A stretch of DNA of 64,000 nucleotides from Comamonas badia DSM 17552 (GCF_000484635.1 NZ_AXVM01000002.1:372001-436000), one strand, 5' to 3'. Positions 28,029 through 37,214 are shown, counted from the stretch's first letter. A program made the numbers and translations. The notes: generated by a model not told the origin, from the letters alone.

Positions 28029-29762
28029 ATGAACCTCACCAAACGCGAATTTCTTCAAGTGCTGGGCGCCGCCAGCGCAGCCGGCATGAGCCTGGGCAGC
28101 TATGCAAATGCGAGCGCCGCCACCGCCGCCGAAGGGCTGTACGACATCCCCAAATTCGGCAACGTCTCGCTGCTGCACATGACGGATTGCCATGCGCAGC
28201 TCAAGCCCGTCTATTTCCGCGAACCCAGCGTCAACCTGGGCCTCGGCGACATGAAGGGGCGCCTGCCGCACCGGGTGGGCGAGGAACTGCTGAAGGCTGT
28301 CGGCGTGAGTGCCGGCACGCCCACCGCGCACGCCCTGACCTACCTCGACTTCGACCAGGCCGCTCAGCGCTACGGCAAGGTCGGCGGCTTCGCGCACCTG
28401 TCCACGCTGGTCAAGCGCATGCGCGCCAGCCGCCCCGGCTCTCTGCTGCTCGATGGCGGCGACACCTGGCAGGGCTCGGGCACGGCACTGTGGACCAAGG
28501 GCCAGGACATGGTCGACGCCTGCAAGCTGCTGGGCGTGGATGTGATGACCGGGCACTTTGAATTCACGCTCGGCATGGACCGCGTCAAGGAAATCATCGA
28601 GAAGGACTTCGCCGGCAAGGTGGACTTCATCGCGCAGAACGTCAAGACCACCGACTTTGGCGACCCGGTGTTCAAGCCCTACGTCATCAAGCAGATCAAC
28701 GGCGTGCCCGTGGCCATCATCGGCCAGGCCTTCCCCTACACCCCGATCGCCAACCCGCGCTACATGGTGGCCGACTGGGAATTCGGCATCCAGGACGAGA
28801 ACCTGCAGAAGATGGTTCATGAAGCGCGCGGCAAGGGCGCGCAGGTGGTCGTGGTGCTGAGCCACAACGGCATGGACGTGGACCTGAAGATGGCCAGCCG
28901 GGTGACGGGCGTGGACGCCATCCTGGGCGGCCATACGCACGACGGCATGCCCGTGCCCACCATCGTCAAGAACCAATCCGGGCAAACCATCGTCACCAAC
29001 GCGGGCAGCAACGGCAAATTCCTCGGCGTCATCGACTTCGACGTGAAGAACGGCAAGGTCGCCGACTTCAAATACCACCTGCTGCCCATCTTCGCCAACA
29101 TGCTGCCGGCCGACAAGGAGATGGACGCGCTCATCACCAAGATCCGCGCGCCCTACGAGGGCAAGCTCGCCGAGCAGCTCGCCATCACCGAAGGGCTGCT
29201 GTACCGCCGCGGCAACTTCAACGGCACCGGCGACCAGCTCATCGTCGATGCGCTCATGGACGTGCAGGGCGCCGACCTCGCCTTCTCGCCCGGTTTCCGC
29301 TGGGGCACCACGCTGCTGCCCGGCCAGCCCATCACGCGCGAATGGCTGCTGGACATGACCGCCACCACCTACAGCTACGCCACGCTCACCGAGATGAAGG
29401 GCGAAATGATCAAGACCGTGCTGGAAGACGTGTGCGACAACCTCTTCAACCCCGACCCCTACTACCAGCAAGGCGGCGACATGGTGCGCGTGGGCGGTCT
29501 CGCCTACGCCTGCGACCCGACCGCGGACATGGGCAAGCGCATCAGCGACATGCGCCTCAAGGGCGAGCTGATCGACCCGAGCAAAACCTACAAAGTGGCC
29601 GGCTGGGCGCCCGTGGCCGAAGAGGCCAGCAAGGCCGGAAACCCCATGGTGTGGGACCAGGTGGAGCAGTGGCTCAAGGCCCGGGGTGGCAAGGTGGCGC
29701 CGCGCAAGCTCAATACACCAAAGCTGACGGGAGGGCTGCCCAATCCGGGGTATGCCGCGTAA
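28029..29762 (+). CDS. soxB: SoxB, thiosulfohydrolase
   Basis: A 577-aa periplasmic dimanganese enzyme of the 5-nucleotidase/calcineurin-like superfamily that releases sulfate from SoxY-bound thiosulfonate. The signal has KR in place of the twin-arginine pair (LTKREFLQVLGAASAAG). Metal-binding segments are LLHMTDCHAQLKP (near residue 49), LLDGGDTWQGSG (near 140), TGHFEFTLG, LSHNGMDVD and GGHTHDG, followed by the C-terminal domain. Last gene of the cluster, 109 bp after soxX; no terminator is obvious before tex. Confidence 0.96.
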   Translation: MNLTKREFLQVLGAASAAGMSLGSYANASAATAAEGLYDIPKFGNVSLLHMTDCHAQLKPVYFREPSVNLGLGDMKGRLPHRVGEELLKAVGVSAGTPTAHALTYLDFDQAAQRYGKVGGFAHLSTLVKRMRASRPGSLLLDGGDTWQGSGTALWTKGQDMVDACKLLGVDVMTGHFEFTLGMDRVKEIIEKDFAGKVDFIAQNVKTTDFGDPVFKPYVIKQINGVPVAIIGQAFPYTPIANPRYMVADWEFGIQDENLQKMVHEARGKGAQVVVVLSHNGMDVDLKMASRVTGVDAILGGHTHDGMPVPTIVKNQSGQTIVTNAGSNGKFLGVIDFDVKNGKVADFKYHLLPIFANMLPADKEMDALITKIRAPYEGKLAEQLAITEGLLYRRGNFNGTGDQLIVDALMDVQGADLAFSPGFRWGTTLLPGQPITREWLLDMTATTYSYATLTEMKGEMIKTVLEDVCDNLFNPDPYYQQGGDMVRVGGLAYACDPTADMGKRISDMRLKGELIDPSKTYKVAGWAPVAEEASKAGNPMVWDQVEQWLKARGGKVAPRKLNTPKLTGGLPNPGYAA

Positions 29763-29937
29763 ACTGCCTTGCAATCAATGCGCAGCGGCGATGGCGGGCC
29801 TTTGGATCATGGCCAGTTCCTCGTCCGTCACGATTTCCCTGCGCCTCTCCCTTGGGATGTACTGGCAAGGCAATGTGTTCGCCAAGTCGCCGCGTGGCAC
29901 ACTTGCCGGCTTTTCCGCTTGAGCCTTTCCCTTCCCC

Positions 29938-32460
29938 ATGCAACAGATCCTGCGGCAGATCGCCGCTGAAATCCACGCCTCCGAATCCCAGGTCAAGGCC
30001 GCCGTCGAATTGCTCGACGGCGGCGCCACCGTGCCCTTCATCGCCCGCTACCGCAAAGAGGTGACTGGCGGACTGGACGACGCGCAACTGCGCGCGCTGG
30101 AGACGCGCCTTGGCTACCTGCGCGAACTGACCGAGCGCCGCGAAGCCGTGCTCAAAAGCATAGAGGAACAGGGTAGGCTCACGCCCGAACTGCGCACCGC
30201 GATCGCAGCGGCGCCGACCAAGCAGGAGCTCGAGGACCTCTACCTGCCCTACAAGCCCAGGCGCCGCACCAAGGGCCAGATCGCGCGCGAGTTCGGCATC
30301 GAACCCCTGGCCGATGCGCTGTTTGCCGACCCTGGCCTCGATCCGCAGCAGGCCGCCACGCCCTACGTGAAGGCGGAAAAAGGCGAAGGCGGTGAAGACT
30401 TCACCAGCGTGGCCGCGGTGCTCGATGGCGTGCGCGACATCCTGAGCGAGCGCTGGGCCGAGGACGCCGCGCTGGTGCAGCACCTGCGCGAATGGCTCTG
30501 GGCCGAGGGGCTGCTGCAAAGCAAGCTGGTGGCGGGCAAGAACGAAAACGATGCGGAAGTGGCCAAATTCCGCGATTACTTCGATTACGACGAGCCGATC
30601 GCCCGCGTGCCCAGCCACCGGGCGTTGGCGGTATTTCGTGGGCGGCAACTGGAAATTCTGGACGCCAAGCTGGTGCTGCCCGATTCCACCCCCTCCCCCC
30701 TTGGGGCTGAAGGCCGCGGCTCCAGTTCCGCCAATGCGGAACTGGACGGCCGGAAGAGCGGCGGCGTCTCGCCGCCAGCACCGGGGTCAGGGTGGGGGCA
30801 CGCAGCGCCCGCCAACAGCGCAACGCCCCCATCCCAGCCTTCCCCCAATGGGGGAAGGAGCAACAGCCCCAGCCTCGCCGAAGGCCGTATCGCGCTGCAC
30901 CTGGGCTGGAGCCACCAAAACCGCCCAGCGGATGACCTGCTGCGCAAATGCGTAGCGTGGACCTGGCGCGTGAAGCTCAGCCTGTCGCTGGAACGCGACC
31001 TCTTCGCCCGCCTGCGCGAAGGCGCGGAAGCCGTGGCGATCAAGGTCTTTGCCGACAACCTGCGCGATCTGCTGCTGGCCGCGCCCGCCGGGCAGAAGGT
31101 GGTGATGGGGCTCGATCCCGGCATCCGCACCGGCGTGAAGGTCGCGGTGGTGGACGCCACCGGCAAGCTGCTGGAGACCGCCACCATCTACCCGCACGAA
31201 CCGCGGCGCGACTGGGATGGGAGCCTGGCGACGCTGGGGCGTCTGGTGACCAAACACGGCGTCCAGCTGATCGCCATTGGCAACGGCACCGCCAGCCGCG
31301 AAACCGACAAGCTCGCGGGCGATTTGATCAAATTAATACGAAAAACGCCTCAAACGCAAACAGAACAAGCGCAGGCAGCTATTACAAAGGTAGTAGTAAG
31401 CGAAGCCGGCGCCTCGGTCTATTCCGCCAGCGAATACGCCTCGCAAGAGCTGCCCGACGTGGACGTGAGCCTGCGCGGCGCGGCCAGCATCGCGCGGCGC
31501 CTGCAGGACCCACTGGCCGAACTGGTGAAGATAGACCCCAAGAGCATAGGCGTGGGCCAGTACCAGCACGACGTGAACCAGGGCCAGCTGGCCCACACGC
31601 TGGGCGCTGTGGTGGAAGACTGCGTGAACGGCGTGGGCGTGGACCTGAACACCGCCAGCGCCCCGCTGCTGGCGCGCGTATCAGGCCTCACGGGCACCAC
31701 GGCCAAGGCCATCGTGCGCTGGCGCGAGCAGCACGGCGCGTTCGCCAACCGCCAGCAACTGCTCAAAGTCACCGGCCTCGGCCCCAAGACCTTCGAGCAA
31801 TCGGCGGGCTTTCTGCGCATCCGCGGTGGCGACAACCCGCTGGACGTGACCGGCGTGCACCCGGAAACCTACCCGGTGGTGGAGCAGATCCTCGTCCAGA
31901 CCGGCAAGCCGATAGACCAGCTCATGGGCAGGAGCGATGCGCTCAAGGTCCTCAAGCCCGATCAGTTCATCACGCCGCAGTTCGGCGCGATCACGGTCAA
32001 GGACATCCTCGCGGAACTGGAAAAGCCCGGCCGCGACCCACGCCCGGATTTTCAGGTGGCGCGCTTCAGCGAAGGGGTGGAAGACATCACGGATCTGAAG
32101 GAAGGCATGGTGCTGGAGGGCACGGTAAGCAACGTCGCCCAGTTCGGCGCCTTCGTCGATCTGGGCGTGCACCAGGACGGCCTGGTGCACGTGAGCCAGC
32201 TCTCCAACAAGTTCGTGCAGGACGCGCGCGAGGTGGTGAAGACCGGCCAGATCGTGAAGGTGAAGGTGCTGGAGGTGGACACGGCGCGCAAGCGCATCAG
32301 CCTGACGATGAAGCTGGACGCGGCGCCTGCGCGGCGCGACGCTCCGCGCGAGAACCGGTTTGAAGCCGCAGGACGCAGCCAGCAGCGCTCGCGCGCGCAC
32401 GAGGCGCAGGCCCCGTCGGCCATGGCGGCCGCGTTTGCCAAGCTGCAGGGGCGCGGCTGA
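29938..32460 (+). CDS. tex: Tex-type RNA-binding transcription accessory protein with an inserted repeat
   Basis: An 840-aa cytosolic nucleic-acid-binding protein (Tex/YhgF): N-terminal helix-rich region, YqgF/RuvC-like domain ([20 protein letters not shown] near residue 390), helix-hairpin-helix repeats and a C-terminal S1 domain ([19 protein letters not shown] near residue 725). It is about 60-70 aa longer than usual because residues 249-316 come from a hairpin-rich repetitive insertion (30682-30885), and a second repeat supplies the [13 protein letters not shown] stretch near residue 480. Both lie in loops of the family alignment, so the protein is probably functional. Followed by a good terminator. 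Confidence 0.93.
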   Translation: MQQILRQIAAEIHASESQVKAAVELLDGGATVPFIARYRKEVTGGLDDAQLRALETRLGYLRELTERREAVLKSIEEQGRLTPELRTAIAAAPTKQELEDLYLPYKPRRRTKGQIAREFGIEPLADALFADPGLDPQQAATPYVKAEKGEGGEDFTSVAAVLDGVRDILSERWAEDAALVQHLREWLWAEGLLQSKLVAGKNENDAEVAKFRDYFDYDEPIARVPSHRALAVFRGRQLEILDAKLVLPDSTPSPLGAEGRGSSSANAELDGRKSGGVSPPAPGSGWGHAAPANSATPPSQPSPNGGRSNSPSLAEGRIALHLGWSHQNRPADDLLRKCVAWTWRVKLSLSLERDLFARLREGAEAVAIKVFADNLRDLLLAAPAGQKVVMGLDPGIRTGVKVAVVDATGKLLETATIYPHEPRRDWDGSLATLGRLVTKHGVQLIAIGNGTASRETDKLAGDLIKLIRKTPQTQTEQAQAAITKVVVSEAGASVYSASEYASQELPDVDVSLRGAASIARRLQDPLAELVKIDPKSIGVGQYQHDVNQGQLAHTLGAVVEDCVNGVGVDLNTASAPLLARVSGLTGTTAKAIVRWREQHGAFANRQQLLKVTGLGPKTFEQSAGFLRIRGGDNPLDVTGVHPETYPVVEQILVQTGKPIDQLMGRSDALKVLKPDQFITPQFGAITVKDILAELEKPGRDPRPDFQVARFSEGVEDITDLKEGMVLEGTVSNVAQFGAFVDLGVHQDGLVHVSQLSNKFVQDAREVVKTGQIVKVKVLEVDTARKRISLTMKLDAAPARRDAPRENRFEAAGRSQQRSRAHEAQAPSAMAAAFAKLQGRG
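30682..30885 (+). repeat. 204-bp hairpin-rich insertion read in frame within tex
   Basis: The insertion separates residues LVLP and RIALHLGW that are contiguous in other Tex proteins. It contains a perfect 10-bp stem CCAGTTCCGC/GCGGAACTGG (30722-30731/30736-30745), a GGCGGCG-tctc-CGCCGCC type stem just after it, and TTCCCCC-aat-GGGGGAA (30840-30856), with CCCCTCCCCCCTTGGGG at its left end. Such CCCCC/GGGGG-flanked modules are normally intergenic. The translated product is low-complexity (Ser, Pro, Gly, Ala). Confidence 0.8.
31340..31388 (-). repeat. Dispersed ~48-bp repeat, copy 3 (inside tex)
   Basis: On the minus strand it reads TTTGTAATAGCTGCCTGCGC, TTGTTCTGTTTGCGTTTGAG and GCGTTTTT, matching the ATAGCTG, CGCTTG, TGCG and TTGAGGC/GGAGGC blocks of the copy at 13530. 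It encodes [15 protein letters not shown] in tex. The strand relation to the gene is the same as in rarA. Confidence 0.75.
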
Positions 32461-32491
32461 GCCCAAAGCCGGTCGGAGAAAGCCACAAAGG

Positions 32492-32518
32492 AACGGGCGC
32501 CTTGCCGGCGCCCGTTTT
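32492..32518 (+). terminator. Intrinsic terminator after tex
   Basis: AACGGGCGCC (32492-32501) pairs perfectly with GGCGCCCGTT (32507-32516) around a 5-nt loop TTGCC, followed by TT and then GCTT. It lies 31 bp after the tex stop. Confidence 0.85.
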
Positions 32519-32569
32519 GCTTCATTGTTTGCCGAATTTCCCTACCATCCAGGTCATGGTGCGTCCGAC

Positions 32570-32845
32570 TCAGGCCGCGTCACATCGGTGTTCAAGGTAG
32601 CCTGAACCGCAGCCCATGAGCTCCATCAGCGCATGCTGCAGGTGCTCGGCTTCGATGGTTTCCGGTTTGCCGTCGCCGCCCAGCGCCTGCTCGCGCTCGG
32701 CATAAGCACGCACGGCGCCAATCATGCGATGCGCCATCTGATCGGCATCGATTTCACCGCGCAGAAACGGCGGCGCTGCCGCCACCGCCTCGCCAATCGC
32801 GGAGCGCATCCGCGCCACCTGCCCGCTTCCAGAATCCGCCGTCAT
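32570..32845 (-). CDS. Small hypothetical protein
   Basis: A 91-aa protein that I do not recognise, starting MTADSGSGQVARMRSAIGEA. No signal peptide or membrane segment; middle part predicted helical (ADQMAHRMIGAVRAYAEREQ), C-terminal part contains two Cys (ELMGCGSGYLEHRCDAA). Codon use fits the genome. It lies between tex and the HpaB-like gene, on the strand of the latter, 111 bp downstream of that gene's stop, and may be co-transcribed with it. Confidence 0.55.
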   Translation of the reverse strand: MTADSGSGQVARMRSAIGEAVAAAPPFLRGEIDADQMAHRMIGAVRAYAEREQALGGDGKPETIEAEHLQHALMELMGCGSGYLEHRCDAA

Positions 32846-32956
32846 TGCACACGCTCCTCGCATCGCTTCAGCACCAGGGCATTGTGCGCCCCAAGAGCGC
32901 TGGTCGGCAGCGCAGCCATGAAACCTGCGAAGGCCGCATTGTCTTGCCCTGCAAAA

Positions 32957-34570
32957 TCAGTGCCGGTGGCGCTGCACCGAGAGCGGCGCCATGATGCCCT
33001 GCCCCGGCGCCGTGCAGCCATTGTCGCAGCACTTGCCGGGTTCGCGGTTCTGCGTGATCGGGCGCTTGGGGTCGTGCAGCACGCCGCGCTCCAGCAGGCG
33101 CTCGACCAGTTCGACCTTGCTGCCCACCGGGTAGTTGCGCCAGATCTCCTGCTTCATCGCCGCCGGCGAGCCGCCGCCGTGCAGGCTGATGAGCGAGTAC
33201 CAGCCGCCCTGGTAGGACGCGGTGAGATCTTCGATCAGGCGCGCGGCCTCGATGCGCTTGTCGTAGGGCACGGCCGGGTTGGCGCGCAGCACGTCCGAGA
33301 GCTTGGCCGCCGTCTCCGGGTTGTGGTCTTCATCGGGCCCCGGCAGCGCCACGATCAGGCCGCCCGAGACCTCGTGCGCCAGCCGGTGCATGTCGTAGAT
33401 CTGCGTGGCCAGCAGCAGCTTGCCGATGTTGGCGAACACCGGTTCGGGCATGAAGGTCTGGCTGTATTTATCGGGCGCGGCATAGACGCTCGCGGCCACG
33501 CCGCAGGCATAGAAGCCTTCGACGATCTTGATGAGCTCAACCATGGGCTCGCGCAGGCTGCCGACCTTGCCCGGGTCGGACACGCCATTGGCCTCGCACA
33601 TCAGTGCCCCGGCACCGATCAACAGGTCGCCAAAACCCGCGCGCGCGGCGATGCAGCTGTGGCGGTGGTGCGTGGCGTAGCTGTAGGTGAGGATGTGGCT
33701 GCGCTCCCAGTCATTGGCGTAGAACACGCGCTCCCACGGCACGAAGACTTCCTCGAACAGCACCACGGCGGTAGCTTGCCCATACTTGCGCGAGAACAGC
33801 GGCGCGCCATGCTCGGGCGTCTCGCCCGGACGCCCCGCCACGCGCGAGACCATGGTCAACCCCGGTGCATCCACCGGCACCGCGCAGCACACGGCAAACG
33901 CCGCATCCTGCGGTCCCATGTTGCGGCTGGGCATCACCAAGAGCTCGTGCATGTAGGGCGCGCCGGTGACGATGGCCTTGGCGCCGCTGATCCACACGCC
34001 CTTGCCGCTTTGGCGCACCACGTGCACGTAAGCGTCAGGATTCGCCTGCTCGTGCGGCTTCTTCGTGCGGTCGCCCTTGGCATCGGTCATCGCGATGCCG
34101 ATGGCAAGGTCGTTGTCCTGCGCATGCACCAGGTAGTTGCGAAACCGGTCGCCCGCCGCGTTCGTTCCCGTGGCATCGTCGATCGCCGCGCAGGCCTGCG
34201 CCAGGCCGTTCAGCGCGTCGTGCGCCAGGTAGCGCTGGGCGCAGCCGGTCTCCTGGCAGAGCACGCGCACGGCTTCGAGCTTGTTGAGCAGATCGCCCGC
34301 CGCCTCGTTCACATGCAGCATGCGCGGCACCATCTTGCCGCGGCTGGTCTGCGTGGCCAGCGCGATCGGCGCCAGTTCCTCGCGCAAGGCAAAGTCGTAG
34401 GTGTAGGCCAGCGCGTTCACGCCGGGCGCGAGCTGCGGCGCGTCGGCCACGCTCTCGATCCGCTGGCCATCGACGAACACGCGGGGTGCAAGCCGCCTGA
34501 GCGACTCGCGGTAGGCATCGCCGGACATCAGCGGCACGCGCGCCGGCCCAGGGGTTGCGGTGGTGTCCAT
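32957..34570 (-). CDS. 4-hydroxyphenylacetate 3-hydroxylase (HpaB) family flavoprotein, possibly annotated as 4-hydroxybutyryl-CoA dehydratase
   Basis: A 537-aa acyl-CoA-dehydrogenase-fold flavoprotein. Segments such as HEQANPDAYVHVVRQSGKG, WISGAKAIVTGAPYMHE and RAGFGDLLIGAGALMCEANG place it in the HpaB/AbfD family. The Fe-S ligands that define true 4-hydroxybutyryl-CoA dehydratase are not conserved: in the HRHSCIAAR segment the His is present (H302), but the dehydratase Cys is Ala309, its catalytic Tyr is Cys306 and its Lys is Arg310. A hydroxylase or other flavin chemistry is more likely. TTGGAG is 6 bp before the ATG at 34570. Divergent from a TetR gene with a palindromic operator. Confidence 0.82.
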   Translation of the reverse strand: MDTTATPGPARVPLMSGDAYRESLRRLAPRVFVDGQRIESVADAPQLAPGVNALAYTYDFALREELAPIALATQTSRGKMVPRMLHVNEAAGDLLNKLEAVRVLCQETGCAQRYLAHDALNGLAQACAAIDDATGTNAAGDRFRNYLVHAQDNDLAIGIAMTDAKGDRTKKPHEQANPDAYVHVVRQSGKGVWISGAKAIVTGAPYMHELLVMPSRNMGPQDAAFAVCCAVPVDAPGLTMVSRVAGRPGETPEHGAPLFSRKYGQATAVVLFEEVFVPWERVFYANDWERSHILTYSYATHHRHSCIAARAGFGDLLIGAGALMCEANGVSDPGKVGSLREPMVELIKIVEGFYACGVAASVYAAPDKYSQTFMPEPVFANIGKLLLATQIYDMHRLAHEVSGGLIVALPGPDEDHNPETAAKLSDVLRANPAVPYDKRIEAARLIEDLTASYQGGWYSLISLHGGGSPAAMKQEIWRNYPVGSKVELVERLLERGVLHDPKRPITQNREPGKCCDNGCTAPGQGIMAPLSVQRHRH

Positions 34571-34599
34571 TTGCTTCTCCAAAACAATCGTGTCGTTAT

Positions 34600-34614
34600 T
34601 TGAACACTGTTCAA
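34600..34614. promoter_or_regulatory. TetR-type operator in the divergent promoter
   Basis: TTGAACA-C-TGTTCAA is a perfect 15-bp palindrome in the 60-bp gap between the HpaB-like gene and tetR, 29 bp from the first start codon and 16 bp from the second. Its length, symmetry and place are those of TetR-family autoregulatory operators. Confidence 0.8.
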
Positions 34615-34630
34615 TTTTTTAGTCAACGCT

Positions 34631-35314
34631 ATGATGCGGCCCATGACAGCCATGACGGAGAACGCCGCTTCGGCCGGCACGCGCGCCAGCACGCCGCGCG
34701 CCGCGCGCCGCCGCAAACTGGCGGACGTGCGCCAGGAGCTGGTGCTGCAGGCCGCACGCTCGGCGTTCGTCGAACTCGGCATGGAAAAGGCCAGCCTGCG
34801 CGAGATCGCGCGGCGCGCCGGCTACACCCCCGGCGCGCTCTACAGCTACTTTCCGAGCAAGGAGCACATCTATGGCGCGCTGCTCGGCGAATCGCTCGAA
34901 CGCCTGAACGCGCAGGTGGCGCAGGCCCTCGCGGCCGAACCGGGCCATGGCGCACGGCTGCGCGCCGCGGCCACCGCCTTCTTCGAGTTCTACCGCGCCA
35001 ACCCGCGCGATCTCGACCTGGGCTTCTACCTCTTCCAGGGAATGGCGCCGCGCGGCCTCACGCCCGAGCTGGACGCCAGCCTCAACCTTCGCCTGCGCGA
35101 CGCCTTGCTGCCGTGCCATGCCGCGCTGCAGGGCCTGGGGAAGGATGACGCAACCGCCACCCGGGAGGTCGCGGCCCTGTTCGCGCACATCGTCGGCCTG
35201 CTGGTGCTACGCCACACCGGGCGCATACGCATGTTCGGACAATCGTCGCGGGAACTGTTTTCCGCCTACCTGGCGCAGCTGCTCGAACGCGCGCAGCGTG
35301 AGACGGCCGGATGA
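34631..35314 (+). CDS. TetR-family transcriptional regulator
   Basis: A 227-aa repressor with an N-terminal helix-turn-helix (ASLREIARRAGYTPGALYSY, FPSKEHIYGALLGE; about residues 53-90) and a helical ligand-binding domain. Basic N-terminal tail RAARRRK. It is divergent from the HpaB-like gene with a shared palindrome, and 86 bp upstream of a thioesterase gene, so it probably controls both. The start is uncertain: ATG at 34631, 34634 or 34646. Confidence 0.9.
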   Translation: MMRPMTAMTENAASAGTRASTPRAARRRKLADVRQELVLQAARSAFVELGMEKASLREIARRAGYTPGALYSYFPSKEHIYGALLGESLERLNAQVAQALAAEPGHGARLRAAATAFFEFYRANPRDLDLGFYLFQGMAPRGLTPELDASLNLRLRDALLPCHAALQGLGKDDATATREVAALFAHIVGLLVLRHTGRIRMFGQSSRELFSAYLAQLLERAQRETAG

Positions 35315-35400
35315 CGCCTGAACGAACTGCTGCGCGCAGCGCTCCATGCGGCCGCGTCGCAAGGCCCGGCGCCTGCCTATCCACCTTCACTGGGAACGCC

Positions 35401-35841
35401 ATGAACCAACCCAAGCCTTTGCAACCCGGCCTGCGCCACACCGAGCGCATGGTCGTCACACCGGCCCACACCGTGCCCCAGGTGGGCGGCTGGCCGGGCT
35501 TTGCCGACATGCCGCCGGTCTTCGCCACCGCCATGATGATCGGCTTCATGGAGCAGACCTGCATCCAGGCGCTGCGCCCCTATCTGGCACCGGGCCAGCA
35601 CACGGTGGGAACGCAGGTGGACATGAACCACGTGGCCGCCACGCCGGTGGGCATGGCGGTGCAGGCAGAGGTGGAACTGGTCGCCGTCGAAGGCCAGTCG
35701 CTGACGTTCAAGGTGACCTGCTCGGACGACGCCGGGCTCATCGGCGAAGGCACGCACCGGCGCGCCATCATCGACCCGCGGCGCTTCGAGGAGCGCCTGG
35801 CGGCGAAGGCGGCGGCGCATTCGGGCGCTTCCGGGATTTAA
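35401..35841 (+). CDS. Hotdog-fold acyl-CoA thioesterase (FlK-like)
   Basis: A 146-aa thioesterase of the fluoroacetyl-CoA thioesterase-like group. It keeps the triad seen in FlK: Thr in FATAMMIG, Glu in GFMEQTC and His in DMNHVAATPVGM. The latter segment is the best recognised feature. No signal peptide. Downstream of tetR on the same strand; acyl-CoA chemistry in the neighbouring flavoprotein, thiolase and multifunctional protein genes suggests its substrate is a CoA ester of that pathway. Fluoroacetate detoxification itself is not implied. Confidence 0.85.
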   Translation: MNQPKPLQPGLRHTERMVVTPAHTVPQVGGWPGFADMPPVFATAMMIGFMEQTCIQALRPYLAPGQHTVGTQVDMNHVAATPVGMAVQAEVELVAVEGQSLTFKVTCSDDAGLIGEGTHRRAIIDPRRFEERLAAKAAAHSGASGI

Positions 35842-35844
35842 GCC

Positions 35845-35892
35845 AAATTGACCTCCAGCGCCCGGCCAGCAAGCGCTGACAGCTATCACAAT
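35845..35892 (-). repeat. Dispersed ~48-bp repeat, copy 4 (intergenic)
   Basis: On the minus strand: TATTGTGATAGCTGTCAGCG, CTTGCTGGCCGGGCGCTGGA and GGTCAATTT. It aligns closely with the copy at 13530. It starts 4 bp after the thioesterase stop codon and abuts the terminator hairpin at 35894. Confidence 0.8.
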
Positions 35893-35893
35893 A

Positions 35894-35937
35894 AAAGCAA
35901 AGTCCCTGCAGGCCACAGACCTGCAGGGGCTTGCTTT
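35894..35937. terminator. Bidirectional terminator between thioesterase and thiolase genes
   Basis: An outer 7-bp stem AAAGCAA/TTGCTTT encloses a 9-bp stem CCCTGCAGG/CCTGCAGGG around a 7-nt loop (35913-35919). It stands between convergent genes, and the A- and T-rich ends fit termination on both strands. Confidence 0.82.
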
Positions 35938-35949
35938 CGAGCCGCTGGC

Positions 35950-37125
35950 TCAGAGCACTTCGAAGACGCCCGCGGCGCCCATGCCGCCGCCGATGCACAT
36001 CGTGACGCACACGCGCTTGGCGCCACGGCGCTTGCCTTCGATGAGGGCGTGCCCCGTCAGGCGCTGGCCGGTCACGCCGTAGGGGTGGCCCACCGCGATC
36101 GCGCCGCCGTTGACGTTCAGGCGATCGGCCGGGATGCCCAGCTTGTCGCGGCAATAGATGACCTGCACGGCAAAGGCTTCGTTCAGCTCCCACAGGTCGA
36201 TGTCATCCACCTTCAGGCCAAGTTTGGAGAGCACCTTGGGAATGGCGAACACCGGGCCAATGCCCATTTCGTCGGGCTCGCAGCCCGCCACCGCAAAGCC
36301 GAGGAAGCGGCCCAGGGGCTTGAGGTTCTTGCGGCTGGCATAGTCTTCGCTCACCACCACGCAGGCACCCGCGCCGTCTGAAAACTGGCTGGCATTGCCG
36401 GCCGAGACCAGGCCGCCGGGCAGCGCCGGCTTGATGCCGCTGATGCCCGCCGCCGTCGTGCCCTCGCGCAGGCCCTCGTCCTTGGTCACCGTCACCTGTT
36501 TGGTGATCAGCCCCAGGGTCTTGTCGGCGATGCCCGCGGTGACGGTGATGGGCACCATTTCCGCATCGAACAGGCCCGCCGCCTGCGCCGCGCAGGCCTT
36601 CTGCTGGCTGGCGGCGCCGTACTCGTCCATCACCTCGCGGCCTATGCCGTAGCGCTTGGCGACCTGCTCGGCGGTCTGCAGCATGCTCCAGTAGATCTCG
36701 GGCTTTTTCTTCTGCAAGGCCGGGTCGAAGATCATGTGCATGTTCATCTCCTGCTGCACGCAGGAGATGCTTTCCACGCCGCCAGCCACGTACACCTCGC
36801 CCTCGCCCGCGATGATGCGCTGGCTGGCCAGGGCAATGGTCTGCAGGCCCGAGGAGCAGAAGCGGTTCACCGTCATGCCGGCGGCGGTGACGGGCAGATC
36901 GGCCATCAGCGCGATCTGGCGCGCGATGTTCATGCCGGTCGCGCCCTCGGGATTCGCGCAGCCCATGAGGACGTCCTCGACGGCGGCGGCCTCGATGCCC
37001 GCGCGCTCGACGGCGGCGCGCACCACATGGCCACCGAGCGTGGCGCCATGGGTCATGTTGAAGGCGCCCTTCCAGCTCTTGGCAAGCGGGGTGCGGGCGG
37101 TGGAAACAATCAATGCGGAAGTCAT
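35950..37125 (-). CDS. Acetyl-CoA acetyltransferase (thiolase)
   Basis: A 391-aa thiolase II fold enzyme acting on beta-ketoacyl-CoA. The nucleophile Cys is in [15 protein letters not shown] (near residue 88), the second active-site segments are [21 protein letters not shown] (His) and [10 protein letters not shown] (Cys). The ATG at 37125 gives the usual N-terminus [14 protein letters not shown]. It lies downstream of the FadB/FadJ-type gene on the same strand with a repeat-filled 90-bp gap. Beta-oxidation (FadA-like) or acetoacetyl-CoA role; the pairing with the next gene favours beta-oxidation. Confidence 0.93.
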   Translation of the reverse strand: MTSALIVSTARTPLAKSWKGAFNMTHGATLGGHVVRAAVERAGIEAAAVEDVLMGCANPEGATGMNIARQIALMADLPVTAAGMTVNRFCSSGLQTIALASQRIIAGEGEVYVAGGVESISCVQQEMNMHMIFDPALQKKKPEIYWSMLQTAEQVAKRYGIGREVMDEYGAASQQKACAAQAAGLFDAEMVPITVTAGIADKTLGLITKQVTVTKDEGLREGTTAAGISGIKPALPGGLVSAGNASQFSDGAGACVVVSEDYASRKNLKPLGRFLGFAVAGCEPDEMGIGPVFAIPKVLSKLGLKVDDIDLWELNEAFAVQVIYCRDKLGIPADRLNVNGGAIAVGHPYGVTGQRLTGHALIEGKRRGAKRVCVTMCIGGGMGAAGVFEVL

Positions 37126-37149
37126 GTTCAAAATCCTGTTGTGTTGCAT

Positions 37150-37214
37150 GTGAGGAGCGAGGCGTGAGGCGTGAGGCATCGGGTTCGCTCAACGCTCAAC
37201 GCCGAACGCTCGAC
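37150..37214. repeat. Two heptamer repeat arrays between the thiolase and FadJ-type genes
   Basis: Array one, 37150-37177: GTGAGGA, GCGAGGC, GTGAGGC, GTGAGGC. Array two, 37187-37214: GCTCAAC, GCTCAAC, GCCGAAC, GCTCGAC. They are separated by 9 bp and occupy almost the whole gap between the FadJ-type stop codon (37216-37218) and the thiolase start. The units GCCTCAC (complement of GTGAGGC) and GCTCAAC are the same as in the pyk leader at 5284-5304. Confidence 0.85.

Noticed and set aside
28560-28600. SoxB apparently lacking the NHE metal motif of 5-nucleotidases
   Set aside because: The segment GHFEFTLG stands in the usual place of SoxB, where this variant is normal.
32957-34570. 4-hydroxybutyryl-CoA dehydratase
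   Set aside because: Family membership is right, but the cluster-ligand Cys and the catalytic Tyr and Lys positions are replaced as far as I can align them by eye.
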